From NCBI GenBank assembly GCA_905182995.1, contig CAJJDP010000052.1, positions 2,537-66,536 on the forward strand: a stretch of 64,000 nt of DNA, read 5' to 3'. Positions 39,330-51,051 of this stretch are shown here, in pieces. The notes beneath the pieces are model-generated. The model had not been told where the DNA came from and ran no database searches. It saw only the letters and a list, made by a program, of their open reading frames with translations. The stretch is from Paramecium octaurelia (lineage: Eukaryota > Ciliophora > Oligohymenophorea > Peniculida > Parameciidae). Position numbers and translations under genes: made by a program. Position 1 is the first letter of the stretch, and every line of letters starts with the position of its first letter.

Positions 39330-41333
39330 ATGCTCAAAATTCCTTGTAAGTATCATCCGAATTCATATGTGGAAAGAATATGTGCAAGTTCATCTTGCAA
39401 AAGAGATCCTACATTGTGTTGGGAATGCATGATTGATGAAGCTGATCATGCTAGAAATCATCGCGATGTTATGGTATTTTTGAATTTCAAATTTAGATTG
39501 ATTTTGACAATTTCACTACTCGACTAGATGAGGAGTTCAGAAATGTGTTGGAGAAGAGAAAAAAAGATTAGCAATTGGCAATAGAAGGACATTTAAAGCT
39601 ATTACAAACCAAACAAGATTTCATCGATAGATATGAATCATAGATCAATAACAGGAAATGTTGGGTGGATTACATTATAGCTGACACAACCAATCTCTTA
39701 ACATAACTATTAGAAAAAGTGAAGTCCGAACTTTATGAACACTATAACGAAAGATTTCTACAATATCAAAATTCGTTAAACTTTCTGGTTTAATCTATTC
39801 AACATAGGTACGGTTTAGTTCCACTTCCTACTAAAGAAGAAATGCTCCAAACTTTGGAAGAGTTGTCCAAATAAAATAAGGAATGCAACACCTATGTGAC
39901 TGAGTTGAAAATTAAATTACTACCTCCTGAAGACTTAGGCAAAAACTTAGCATTTATAGACACTTTTTAGGAGTTCTAAATATAAAATGAAATAGTCGAA
40001 GAATTAGAAAAATAATGGGCAGACACACCTTAGGCTGATCCTGAAAATCCAACATTTTAATAGGAACAAAACTTTGTTGAAATTATGAATTCAATCAGGT
40101 AATAATGTGAAGTACTTATGGATGAATTCAAAGTTTAAATCAATTTGAAGGATTTAATACTCTCAAGAAATACTCAATATTAAAATCCTGATGAATCTTT
40201 GAACAGTATTATTAATTCAATATTCTATTCTAGTTCTAAGTGATGTCAGGAATTAAAATTCTGATCATAAATTAACAAAAACCCAAAGATAATATGACAG
40301 TCCAAAACTTTTCGAAACTGTTTAACCTAATTCTCCTGTTTATAATGCTGGAATTGAAAATACCAATTCGTAGGCCTTAAAATTATAATCCAGTTAATAA
40401 AGTAGAATTTCAACCTCCTCACGCATTAAATTTTATAGATCTGTTGAAACAGCCTAAATGAGAGGTGTTACTAGTTTACTATAAGTGGATTAGAGAAATA
40501 TCGCTTCAGGCAGCAGAGATAAGACAATAAGAATCAATAATCTAGAAGTTCCTTAACAAAGTTTCACTTTAGAAGGCCATGTGGATCAAGTTACAGCTCT
40601 TTGTATGTTCTAAGAAAAATTATTGATTTCAGGAGGAGGAAACCTTGACTCTTCAATAATCATTTGGTCTTTGTCAACTAGAAAGTAGATAAATAAACTA
40701 ACAGGACATTAATCTGGAATTACTTCCCTTATTGAATTATCAGATAATCATAGCATTATGAGTGGCAGCTACGATAATTTGGCTATTATTTGGAATGTCA
40801 CTTCAGGTAAATCCCTGTGTGCATTGAAAAAACACACAGCCATGGTATCATGCTTACAACTTGTCAAAAGAGATATTGTTGTAACAGGTTCATGGGATAG
40901 AACTTTAGCTATTTGGTAATTGTACTTTGAAGGAGAAGAGATAGTTTCTGCTTCTTACTTAAGAGATATTAAAACTGAGGGAGCTGTGTTATGTGTCAAA
41001 AAGTATTCTGAAAGAAGTATAATTTTCGGAGGAACTTCAAATAAGGTTTCAGTGGTGGATTGGATGAATGGAGAGATCAAACTAAAGTTAAATACATCTT
41101 AATTTGGTATTTGTGATATCATTTGTTCTGATTATCTATTGGGATTAGGGGCTAGTGATTCTACTATTAGATTGTGGGTGAACAACTAAGAAATCGAAGT
41201 CTATCGGGATCATAAAATTATTATTAATAATTATAACACCAATCCAAAAATGATATAGGTTGGCAAGAATCAGATTGCTGTTATTAATAATAAAGACGAA
41301 TAACCCCATTTCAATATATTTATTATTGAATGA
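39330..41333 (+). CDS. B-box zinc finger / coiled-coil / WD40 protein
   Basis: The 650-residue protein starts with a B-box-like zinc-binding module: Cys5, His8, Cys18, Cys23, CWEC at 30-33, then two His in DHARNH. A coiled coil runs to about residue 280, then a polar linker, then a WD40 propeller with blades such as MSGSYDNLAIIWNV, VTGSWDRTLAIWQL and LGASDSTIRLWVN. Introns are 39474-39496 (23 bases) and 28 bases (GTATTA...TTCTAG) between coiled coil and linker; length minus introns is exactly 651 codons. This is a TRIM-like layout without a RING. The function is unknown; such proteins typically act as scaffolds or ubiquitin-pathway adaptors. Confidence 0.75.
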
Positions 41334-41360
41334 ATATATATTTAAAAAATTATATTGTTT

Positions 41361-41372
41361 AAAAAAAAAAAA
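41361..41372 (-). terminator. RNA polymerase III terminator (T12)
   Basis: A run of twelve T on the minus strand begins two bases after the 3' end of the tRNA gene, as expected for Pol III termination. Confidence 0.85.
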
Positions 41373-41374
41373 TA

Positions 41375-41448
41375 TGCCTTTGGTGGGGGTCGATCCCACG
41401 ACCTCGAGATTATGAGACTCGCGCTCTAACCAACTGAGCTACAAGGGC
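41375..41448 (-). tRNA. tRNA-Met (CAU), elongator type
   Basis: A 74-base cloverleaf reads on the minus strand. Acceptor arms are GCCCTTG and CAAAGGC with one C-A mismatch, followed by discriminator A. The D arm is GCTC/GAGC with an AGTTGGTTA loop, the anticodon loop is CTCATAA (anticodon CAT), and the T arm is GTGGG/CCCAC. The anticodon arm with its T-T top pair resembles eukaryotic elongator tRNA-Met and lacks the GGG/CCC pairs of initiator tRNA. Position 54 is A instead of T (loop ATCGACC), a feature otherwise typical of initiators. No intron is present. CCA is not encoded. Confidence 0.9.
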
Positions 41449-41555
41449 ATCTCTATTAAGAAGGGTCAATCCCCAATATTTATAAGTAGATTCATATGCA
41501 GATTTATATGAATAAATTTTTAACGAATTATAAATAATTCAAATTTTAAATCTAA

Positions 41556-42080
41556 ATGAGATCCTTTTAAGTTAGCAAAGACTCTTCCTTCAGGTATCAT
41601 TTCATCTTCATTTTAGGATCTTATGTCCCTCCAACAAAATAGAAATGGAAGAAGAGACTGTAGAAACTCAAATCTAGTTAGAAGCTAAGAATATCTACAG
41701 ACCAATAAAAATTATTCTTCCACCTCCAAGTCTCCCTAAAATTATTACAAGCACTAAGTAAATTTATCTTCTATTTCAGAACTTGTAATTGCAAAAAATC
41801 TTAATGTTTAAAACAGTATTGCGATTGCTTTGCTAACGGATAAGTATGCTCTGAAAATTGCAATTGTGTCGGATGTTTTAATAATTCTCTCAATAATTCG
41901 TAAAGAAAAGAAGCCAAATTACAGATACAAGCAAGAGATCCAGGGGCATTCAAATAAGCCTTTAAAGGATGCAATTGCAAAAAGTCAGGATGTTAAAAAA
42001 AATATTGTGAATGCTTTCAAAATAATTTACAATGTACACATTAGTGTAGATGTGAAGGGTGTGTCAATTGCTTAAAATGA
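41556..42080 (+). CDS. CXC (tesmin/TSO1, LIN54-type) DNA-binding protein
   Basis: A 159-residue protein with two CXC (CRC) modules: CNCKKSQCLKQYCDCFANGQ and [20 protein letters not shown], joined by a linker containing the family RDPGAF-type motif (ARDPGAFKQAF). These cysteine-rich modules bind zinc and recognise CHR-type DNA (TTYGAA) in LIN54 and tesmin. Two introns, 23 bases (GTATCA...TTTTAG) and 22 bases (GTAAAT...TTTCAG, just before the first module), give exactly 160 codons. The protein is little more than the two modules plus 65 N-terminal residues rich in Pro/Ile/Lys, much shorter than animal LIN54. A transcriptional or cell-cycle role is inferred. Confidence 0.9.
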
Positions 42081-43189
42081 GTGTTTTAATTAAATTAATA
42101 TTACTTAAGTTGTTTTAACTGCATAATTAAAATCCTATTCAATTTAATCATTAATACTTTATATAGAGTTGATAACAAATTTAATATTAAAATCACTTTA
42201 ATTTACTTATAGGTTCTTTAAATGATTTGATATGCTTTTAATAAATGTTTTAACATTCTTAAAGCATTATTTATTATTAAATTTGAGTCGCCTATTAATT
42301 TGCAAAATACAACTAAAATCGAGTTTTCTTATGAATTTAGTAAACGGCATATTTTCAATTTTATCTATAACCTTCTTGAGAACTTGTAATAATATTTTCT
42401 TTTACTGATTTTATGATTGCAATCATTTAATTTCTTTAAAAATAAAATTAAATCCTGACATAAAATATTATGATTGTAATAAAAATGTAGTTAATTTAGG
42501 TATCTAATACTATTAAATGGGTTGAATTTTAATGGTTGATTCAATTTAAAATAATGCATAAACAATAAAAATAATCAGAGATAATGATTGCTGGATGTTA
42601 GACTTTAGTATCGCTGCTAGAGCACATAACTCATAGTTTGAAAAGAAAAGACTAACTCAACTAGCATTAAAAAGTTGTTGATTTTTATTCTATTTTTCGA
42701 ATTGGATAATACCATTTTTTTTAATTCAATTAAACTTTTCATTTACATTTACGTAGAACTTAACGGACTATCGCAAGATAGTTTATCTGTAAATTCTTCA
42801 GCTAAATGAGTTCTTATCATTAACTTTTGTGGTACTTTAGGGTAATTAAAATAACTATGATTATGATTATTATTATTTGATCATTTAAGACTCTGCTCCT
42901 AATTGTATATAGTTATAAATTTGAGGAGATTATAGAAAAATATTCGATTGAATATAAGGTGAAAATTCTTAAGGTACTTTTCTTGGTTATTTTCTCAATT
43001 TTAATGACTAAAGTTCCATTTATAATTTAAATTGATTCATTCTCTACTTCTATTAATTTTAATACTAGAATAGATTCAGCTTATCATTTTTTATGGGTTA
43101 AGTTATCTGTGAATGTTCTTCGATAATATCATGTTAATATTTTTGCAAAAGTATTGTGGATAAATATTTGCCGTTTTGACTTCACTTTT
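42081..43189. other. AT-rich intergenic stretch
   Basis: No gene or RNA is recognised. TGA is dense in all frames. It may contain further decay products of the adjoining cyclic-nucleotide-binding pseudogene, but nothing is readable. Confidence 0.5.
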
Positions 43190-43990
43190 CTGTCCTTAAA
43201 TTAGCTAATTGCTGTAGTTCAATTCTGTGATGTTTAAGTTCATCACCTTATTATTCGAACATTCTTTCAACCAAGGAGGTTCTATTAATTTTGTATGCAT
43301 AGCCTTCTGATGTATTACAGAGAAGAGACTATTCATGTGGCAATTTAATGTTGAGATGATAGAAACCAAACACCTGCAGTTCTCCAATTTCAAAGAGCTT
43401 AATTGTTTAGTAATTCTATTTACATTAACATTTGTTTAATTGAATTCATTATTTTTTTAACAAGAAAACTTCCAGATTTGATCAATATGAAATAATCGCT
43501 TTTCTTCCTTCTTTGATGAACATTTGATTCTTTTCAAATTCATAGAGAAAAGAATTCAAATAGATGTGTTTTAGTTGGGTTCTGTGGAGATGTGAAAATA
43601 TTCTAATTTTATGAAAAATAATCAATATTCTTAAAATAGTAAAGTAATTTTACTTAATCCAGTTTTTTTATTATTCTTCTTATAAAATATGTTTAAATTA
43701 GTGTTTATCCAGGATGGCGAAATTGTAATCTATATTACATGAAATAGTGGTAAGTCTTGGTTATTTGTGTAACAAGGCTAATTCACCGAAAGATTCGCCA
43801 CTGTTAAGAACCCTAACCGCCTCCATTTGAGATTGAGGGGTTTTTCTGACTAATACAGTGCCATATCCATCGAAAATGATGTAAAATTTGGTACCGACAC
43901 TGTCTATGAAAAAGTAATGGCAGTAAGAGTAGCAATGTGGAATATTATTTCATTTCATTTGAATTTTTCGCACTACATATTTTTGCAACA
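43190..43990 (-). pseudogene. decayed cyclic-nucleotide-binding domain protein
   Basis: Two pieces of cNMP-binding domain are readable on the minus strand. The first (about 43920-43690) contains VGTKFYIIFDGYGTVLVRK, then VLNSGESFGELALLHKQPR, the phosphate-binding cassette with its FGELA and R, then NFAILDK. The second (about 43560-43200) has YEFEKNQMFIKEGE and YLIKSGSFLVKK, followed out of frame by a GEL-containing block. Phase changes and TGA codons interrupt both, and the regions flanking them cannot be joined by small introns. It resembles tandem cNMP-domain proteins such as kinase regulatory subunits. I call it a pseudogene; a live but heavily split gene is less likely. Confidence 0.65.
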
Positions 43991-44339
43991 TTTCCTTTGT
44001 ATTTATAAGCCATTTTCTTGCTTCATGTATATTTAAAAAATGGGAGCTGTGAGATTAATTGCACCAAAGAAATTGATTTCAGCTTTGCTTCTGTGTTGTG
44101 GACTCTTCTTGAGGAGAAACTCAGATCTTCTATTTATTTTTACATTTTTATTAAATGATAATAACAATAAAAGTAGACTATATTACCAGTAATTTACCAA
44201 TTTCAGCTAATCAATACCAAATATGTATTGAAATCAATTTTAATAGAGTTGAACATTAATGTTCTTGAGCTGAGATATCTAATTGGAGTTAATTAATGTA
44301 TCATTTGATTAAGGTTTTTTGCATTCTAATTTTTAAATA
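43991..44339. promoter_or_regulatory. upstream region of surface antigen gene
   Basis: This AT-rich stretch of about 350 bases precedes the surface antigen start codon and must include its promoter. No specific element can be named. Confidence 0.35.
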
Positions 44340-47300
44340 ATGAAATTCGTTTTATTGATATTGTATACGATTTCTTTTTAGGGTATACTTGGTGAAACAG
44401 TTAATGAGAAGAACAAATGCGAATGTAGCAAGTTATATACAATTGAGGAGTGTAATATAAATTGCGAATGGAATTAAGTAGCAGGAGAGTGTAGCAATCA
44501 GACTCTTCCGTTAATAAGGAAGAGTTATTGTTCGTATCAGAAGGATAATTGCAATAAAACTATTGGTTGTGCTAACTATAATGGAATTTGTGTTCCGTTC
44601 ACTGGATGCACGGCAATCAAATAAAATACAAATTATGCATGCTAACAATATTCAGAAATATGCATAACTGATGGTTCAAAATGTGTAGAGAAAGGTGTTT
44701 GTGCGAATTATAAGACAAGATTCTCCTGTCGCAACAATTATGTTAATTATGAATGGCAAGGATTTTGTTTTTGGGACAAAAAAGAATGCAGGGATGCATT
44801 AGCTTGTAATGAGTTATCATATAGTTTGAAAAACGATGCAGAGTGTAGAAAATAATTAAGTTGGTGTACATTCAAATTGGGAGGTGGTTGTGAAGATTCA
44901 GGAGAATTATGCAAAGATCAAAAATTTTAATAGCAGTGTGTTACTAATAGAAAGGGGGATGTGAAGTGTTATTGGGATGGCTAAGCCTGTTTTGATTTCA
45001 GTTGTAAATATATAACAAAAGATTGTGTTAAAAATGGATGTTCTATGGACAAGGATTCAAAATGCATTGACAGATTGGAATGTTCTGAATATACTATTGA
45101 GCAGTCATGCACTTATAATAAGTCTAACGTTTAATGCATGTGGGAAAACAAATCATGTTAAATTAAATCATGTGAGAATGCTAGTCTAACTAGACAATCT
45201 AATTAAGCTTGTTAGGAGATAAATTCAAACTGTATTACTCAATTTGGAGGGGGATGCAAGGTCAATGGAGAATGTGATTAGGCTAATAACAAAATAGGAT
45301 GCTAGTAAAATGTCAGAGGCGAAAATTGTTATTGGAATGGATATTAATGTGTATTAAAGCAATGTCAATGGGCACCTGCTAGTTTTAGGACTGCAACACT
45401 TTGTAAGAATTTCTAGTCTAATTGTGTGTATAATGGTAAAGTATGCATTGAAGATGGATGTTATGCATAATAGACTCAATCAACTTGCTAGGTTAATCGA
45501 CAATGCTAATGGTAAAGTAAATGCGATGTAAAAACTTGTGAGACTGCTGGGAGAGATATAAACTATACTAGTCACTTGGATTGTTGGAATTATATGACTA
45601 CTTGTACTTTGAATGATTAGGGAATGGGATGTATGATGATCAAATACTCATGCAATCAATATACTAGAGAAATTCAATGTTACTAATCTACGTAAAGTAA
45701 ATGCTCTTGGTATAAGAATTAGTGTTTAGACAGCAAATGTGAGTACTTAAACTATACTACACATTACGAGTGCAATAACTATCTGAGCAGCTGCACAACT
45801 GATGGTACAACATGCATATATCTTAAATCACTATGCAAATTATACACTTCAGAAAAGTCATGTACAATTAATTCTCAAAATCAACCATGTATTTGGTAAA
45901 ATGCTAAATGTGCGGAAATTGCATGTGATCTTATTCCAAAAACAGAAGATTTTAATACTCATTCGGAGTGCAATCTATATCAACCATATTGTACTGTATT
46001 GGAGTAAATTACTGGGTGTATTGTAAGTCCAACTGAGTGTAGTTTATTAAATTAAAGTTAATGTTATGGAAGCAAGTGCATTTATTCGAATGGAGTGTGT
46101 AGAGATAAATAATGTCAAGATTACAAAGGAGATATAACATAATCTAATTGCGAAGCCTTTCTTGAAGGTAAGAAGTGCATGAGAGGTCCAAATTTGATCC
46201 CCACTGGTTGTGTTGATAAAGTAGATTAATGTACAAACATTACCAACGAATACTAATGCAATGAAGGCAAAGATAAGAATAATAATAAATGCAGATGGGT
46301 TTATTCATTTTGCATAAATTGGAATCAAAATGTATTTAAGTAAGTAAATAATGATTGTGTACCTTACCCTGCAACCAAAATTCCTAATAGTAGCTTCTGT
46401 ATTACAAATAAGACATGCCTTGATGCAGGTATAGCAACAGTTGAATATACAGATGAAATATGCGAAAATTATCTTCTATCTTGCAAAAAGAATACAGTTA
46501 GTGCTTGTATGGATAAAGGTTTGACATCATTTCCATCTTAATGCAACTATTATGTTAGCAGAACGAATTGTATTACATTAAGCAATTGTTTCTGGTCAAA
46601 TTCAACTGGTTGTTAGGAAATTAAAGGTGAGTGCAGTTCCATCACTAATTAAGAGGATTGTGATGGGAACAAAGATATTTCAGGAACATTTTGTAAATGG
46701 TAGACTGCGGGTAATCTTTGTTAAAATATTTGTGAAACATTGACTTCAAAGAATCTATAATGCTCAACTCTGGATTCAAAATGTGTACTAAATAGTAGTG
46801 ATACTACTAAGTGTATTAAAAAGAAAGCGAACTGTTCTGATTATGCTTTATAATAGTCAGCATGTGCAGATGATGACAGATGCGTATACAATGTAGGTAC
46901 AAATCTGTGTGTAGAAAGGAAATGTACTGACCTCACAGATAATTTGACACATCTATAATGTATTGCCTATAAATCAGAATGCACTGTGGCTTATCCTGGA
47001 GGTTGCTCAAATTTATAGCCAAATTGTTCTAATTATTTGAATTAAAGGTAATGCAATCTTAACGACAAATCCAAAATCTGTTATTGGTATTAAAATAAAG
47101 GTTGTAGTGATAAAATATGTTCAGAGATTGTATATAATCCATTATAACCAAAAACATAGTGCTAAGCATTTTTCAATGATTTGGTTTGTAATCTCAATAG
47201 TTCGGAGAATGGTTGTGAAGACTTAAAAGATTCATGTTCCAAATATAAGAATGAGAAATAGTGTTTCAAATAACTGGATGGTTATGAGTGCATGTGGTTG

Positions 47301-49352
47301 GAGAATACATGCATCGAGGCTAGTTGTGAAAAAACTAAACTCAGCAGTTATTCACATATTGATTGTAGTTAGCAATATACTAAATTAAGATGTACAGTAA
47401 ATGGAACAAATGATGGATGCATGGATTAATCAACAGATTGTAAAAGATACAAAACCTAGGATCAGTGTAAGAAAACAATGCTCAATGAGGATTGCATTTG
47501 GAATCAACTTTACTAAGAATGCAATTTCAAATCTTGCAAGGATGAAATACCTGAAAACCAGAAGTGCTCTGATTATCTTTCCATTTGTGTTGAGCCAAAC
47601 TACACTTGCAGAAACTCTGTTTGTGAGGATTATCTCTATGATAATGATTAAGATTGTAAGATGAAGGATTCTAAGTGCACATCCAATGGTAGATTTTGTA
47701 TTTAAAGAGGAACTTGTGAGTAAAATTTGTACTAATAGGCATGCAATATTGATATCAATAACAAATATTGTGGTTGGAATTCTGCAAAGAAATAATGCAG
47801 ATTTTTGTAATGTCAAGAGGCTCCACTTGAATTGATCTATACTCAAGATTGTGAAAGTTATTTTCCAAATTAGAATTGCATTACTAAACTAGGAGGAGGA
47901 TGCACAATAGCACGTAGTTGCCTTGATTACACAACTCAAAGTTAGTGTGATGAGAGTTCGCTCTTTGAATGCATTTGGGAAAATCAGAATTGTAGATCTA
48001 AAATCTGTAAAGATTACAGAAGTGGAAATCTTTTGGACTGTCGATCTAAACTGTAGAATTGTACCACTGATGGTTCGACTTGTGTTGAATTGAGAAATTG
48101 TGCATAATTATCCTAAGAGAATTGCACAATAGGAACAGAAGGAAACTGTTTATATTTGAATGGCTAATGTTTGCCATATTAAAAGTGTTAATCAATTTCC
48201 TATACTTCTCATTAAGAATGCTTTGATTCCTTGTAAAATCAATGCACCACAGATGGAACCAAATGTGTCCCCATTACTTCTTGTGATGAATACAGTCTTA
48301 AATTGTAATGTATAAAAGGACTAGAGGGAGATTGTGCTTGGGAGAACAATAAGTGTTCTAAATTCTCATCTTGTGATAGTTACCATTACAAAACTCATCA
48401 GGAATGCTATTCAATTAATCAAAATTGTACAACTGACACTGTCAGTTAATGCATTAAATTAATGGAATGTTCAAAATATCCATACGAGGAGAATTGTAAA
48501 TTTGACCAGAGTGGCATAGTCAAATCAAATGGTTTGGTAACCAAATTAAATACTTGTCTCTGGAAGGACAGATAATGTAGCAATATTACATGTGTAGATC
48601 TATATGGGACTGATCATTCGAGATGCTATCAATAGTTATCGACTTGCACTTCAGATGGTGTAAAGTGTATGAATATGGAAAAAGCATGTTCATCCTATCT
48701 AAACTCTGTCTGCTCCTCAGCATTCAGCCAAGAAGGTAAGTGTGCCTTGGTGGATTCAATATGTACTGTATTTGATTGCTCAAGTGTAACCGTGGAGACT
48801 TAATGCAAGGCTCTAAGCAATTGTCAATTCATCAACAAACTATGCCAGCCTTATCGTAAATGCCAAGAATACACTACAGAAAAGGATTGCACCAAAGGTA
48901 CTGATGGATAGTGCTTGTTTAAGAACTCCAAATGTTCGGCAATGAGTAATTGTAGTGACGCTAACTAATAACAATTTTGTGATACCAAGAGTTGCTATTG
49001 GAATACAACTTCCTCTGCTTGTCAATCTCACACATGTTAAACTTATGGACTTCAGAATCCTTGTGGATCCTTTTACAATTTCTAGAAGACTCAACTTATA
49101 TTCTGTGCTTACAGTAATGCTGATCATGCATGCAAAGACATCAGTCCAACCATCTTTGGTAGTGCTGATTGTTACACAAAATCTCTTGGGTATTTCTCTA
49201 ATAGAAATGACTCATGCACATCTTGTGTTTATTAACCTCAATCTAATACTACGATTCCAAACAACAATGAAACTAAGAATGACACTAAAAACAATGAAAT
49301 AGGTGGAATTTTGGTTCATGTCATATTAATTGGGTTATTAATTACCATTTGA
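44340..49352 (+). CDS. GPI-anchored cysteine-periodic surface antigen (immobilization-antigen family)
   Basis: A single uninterrupted frame of 1671 codons. It starts with a signal peptide (MKFVLLILYTISFQG) and ends with a hydrophobic tail after a Thr/Asn-rich spacer (GGILVHVILIGLLITI), the arrangement of a GPI-anchored protein. Nearly the entire chain is built of cysteine-rich periods of about 60-75 residues with recurring signatures (CTTDGT-C-, C-W-----C, FGGGC). That is the pattern of Paramecium surface (immobilization) antigens and their relatives. No tandem, near-identical central repeats are seen, and 1670 residues is shorter than the classic 2200-2700-residue antigens, so it may belong to a smaller subfamily. 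It is intronless while its neighbours are not. Expression is normally mutually exclusive in this family. Confidence 0.85.
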
Positions 49353-49387
49353 AAATACATTCATTCATCTATTATATATTAACATTT

Positions 49388-50759
49388 ATGTTTAAACATG
49401 CTGGCACTTCAGAGAACAAAGCCTTGATCGAAGTCAACGTCCATCAACTCAACATCAATATCTCTGTTCCCAATTGTGAAGTCATGATCGTCTTCCAAAG
49501 AGGAGACAGAAAAGCACAAACTCAACCAGTCCAATTGGTGAACAAGTGTGCCCGAATCGAACAAATACTCAGAGTCCCTGCTACTATGTATTATGATGTG
49601 AAACAAAAAGAGTACCAAAAGAAAATGGGCACCATAATCGTTCTCATCAAGTATGATAAAGGAATGAAGAATGCAGGCCAAATTGAAATTGATTTCTCCT
49701 CCTACTTAAATCAGAGAAAGGGAAAGATCGAAGAGCTCTCTCCTCTGTCTAAATGTCCTGATCCCAATGCAACCCTCTCATATACAATCAATTTCTTGAG
49801 TCAAGAACAAAGATCTAAAACTCCAGAAGCCAACATTAATAATAGTATTCAAATCATTAAAAACAGTTAGGGAAGATCAATCCAAAGCTCAAATCACTTA
49901 ATTAGACTAGCAAAATAAACAGATCAAAGAAGACAATGCTCGATTACAATAGGAGCTTGATCATTTAAGAGTTTAAAATAAAGAATAAGAGATCTACATA
50001 CAATAGCTATTAAAATAATCCTAAGAAACTTAACTCAATTCAAATTCATCTAAACCCATTTCAGACACTTCAACAATGCAACCAGAAGACTGTCAGAAAT
50101 GCATATAATTTCAATTAGAATTAGGTATCTATTATCATATTTATAGGATAGAATCATTTAAAAAATAAAAAAAAACTAAGCCACTCCCCTGTGATAAGTG
50201 CTCCAATCTAGAGTAGCAAATTGAACAACTCAAAAAACAATACTCCCAAGGATTGAAGTAAGAAAGCGCTGATCAAAAAGTTGAATTGCTCAATTAAGCC
50301 AACACTGATTTAAAGGAATAATTATATGAACTTGAATAGCAAGTATCTAGAATCAGGAAGGAGAATCAGGATCTTAAAAACAAATTAACCATTTAAAACT
50401 AATAACTAATTGATTGCAGAGAGAGAATCTCAGAACTTGAGAATGATGACGAGGATGATTAACGAGTTGCAGAATACCAAAAAATAGTTGAAAAATCTAA
50501 TGATGATCTTCTGGATGTGAAATCAAAATTATTGTCCTTTTAAACTGAATGCGATTAGCTCTAAAGAGAGAAAAATGAGTATGAACAACAATTAGAGATT
50601 TTATCAAAAAAATATGATTCCTTAGGTATCCGTCTTATTCAATACATAGAATTATAACTGTTCTAACAAAAATAAAGATTTGCGAATGCCATGCATGCTT
50701 TCCTTAGTTAGGGTGATACAAATGCAATTGAAGTATTGGAAAAGTATAGTGGTGATTGA
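49388..50759 (+). CDS. NT-C2 domain / coiled-coil protein (EEIG1/EHBP1-type N-terminus)
   Basis: The 432-residue protein begins with an N-terminal C2 (NT-C2) domain, about residues 10-140, recognised by EVMIVFQRGDRKAQTQPVQL, MYYDVKQKEYQKKMG and GQIEIDFSSYL. A coiled coil follows, broken by a small CxxC pair (QPEDCQKC, LPCDKCSN), and ends YSGD. In other eukaryotes NT-C2 proteins link membranes or endosomes to the cytoskeleton. Introns are 22 bases (GTATTC...AACAG), 27 bases (GTATCT...GGATAG) and probably 24 bases near the end, giving exactly 433 codons. The start codon lies only 35 bases after the surface antigen stop. It is coded with noticeably fewer TAA/TAG glutamines in its first exon than neighbouring genes. 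Confidence 0.7.
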
Positions 50760-51051
50760 ATGTTATTGTAATTTATTGTAGTTTATAAATCTATTTGATA
50801 TTATTTTATTTTTTTAATTTCATTTTCTATTAAATTAGAATTCAATAATCTCATACTTATTTCATCTGATTCTATTCTATTTTATCCTATATATTTAAGA
50901 ATATTCTAATGTTAATTACGTCAATTAATTTGACCTTATTAAATAGTAAATTTATTATGTTTTTGTTAATTAATGAACAGATAATTTTATAATTAAAATT
51001 TAAAATCCCCCTAATTTGATGTGCATAGTCAGTTGTTCTTAGTTTAGAGAT

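Noticed and set aside
47401..47846. Overlapping standard-code frames on both strands (87 and 138 residues)
   Set aside because: They lie inside the surface antigen gene in other frames. They carry no motif, and the antigen frame is continuous for 1671 codons.
48840..49302. Paired open frames of 95 and 115 residues on opposite strands
   Set aside because: These are shadows of the C-terminal part of the surface antigen; the true frame there is rich in ordered cysteines.
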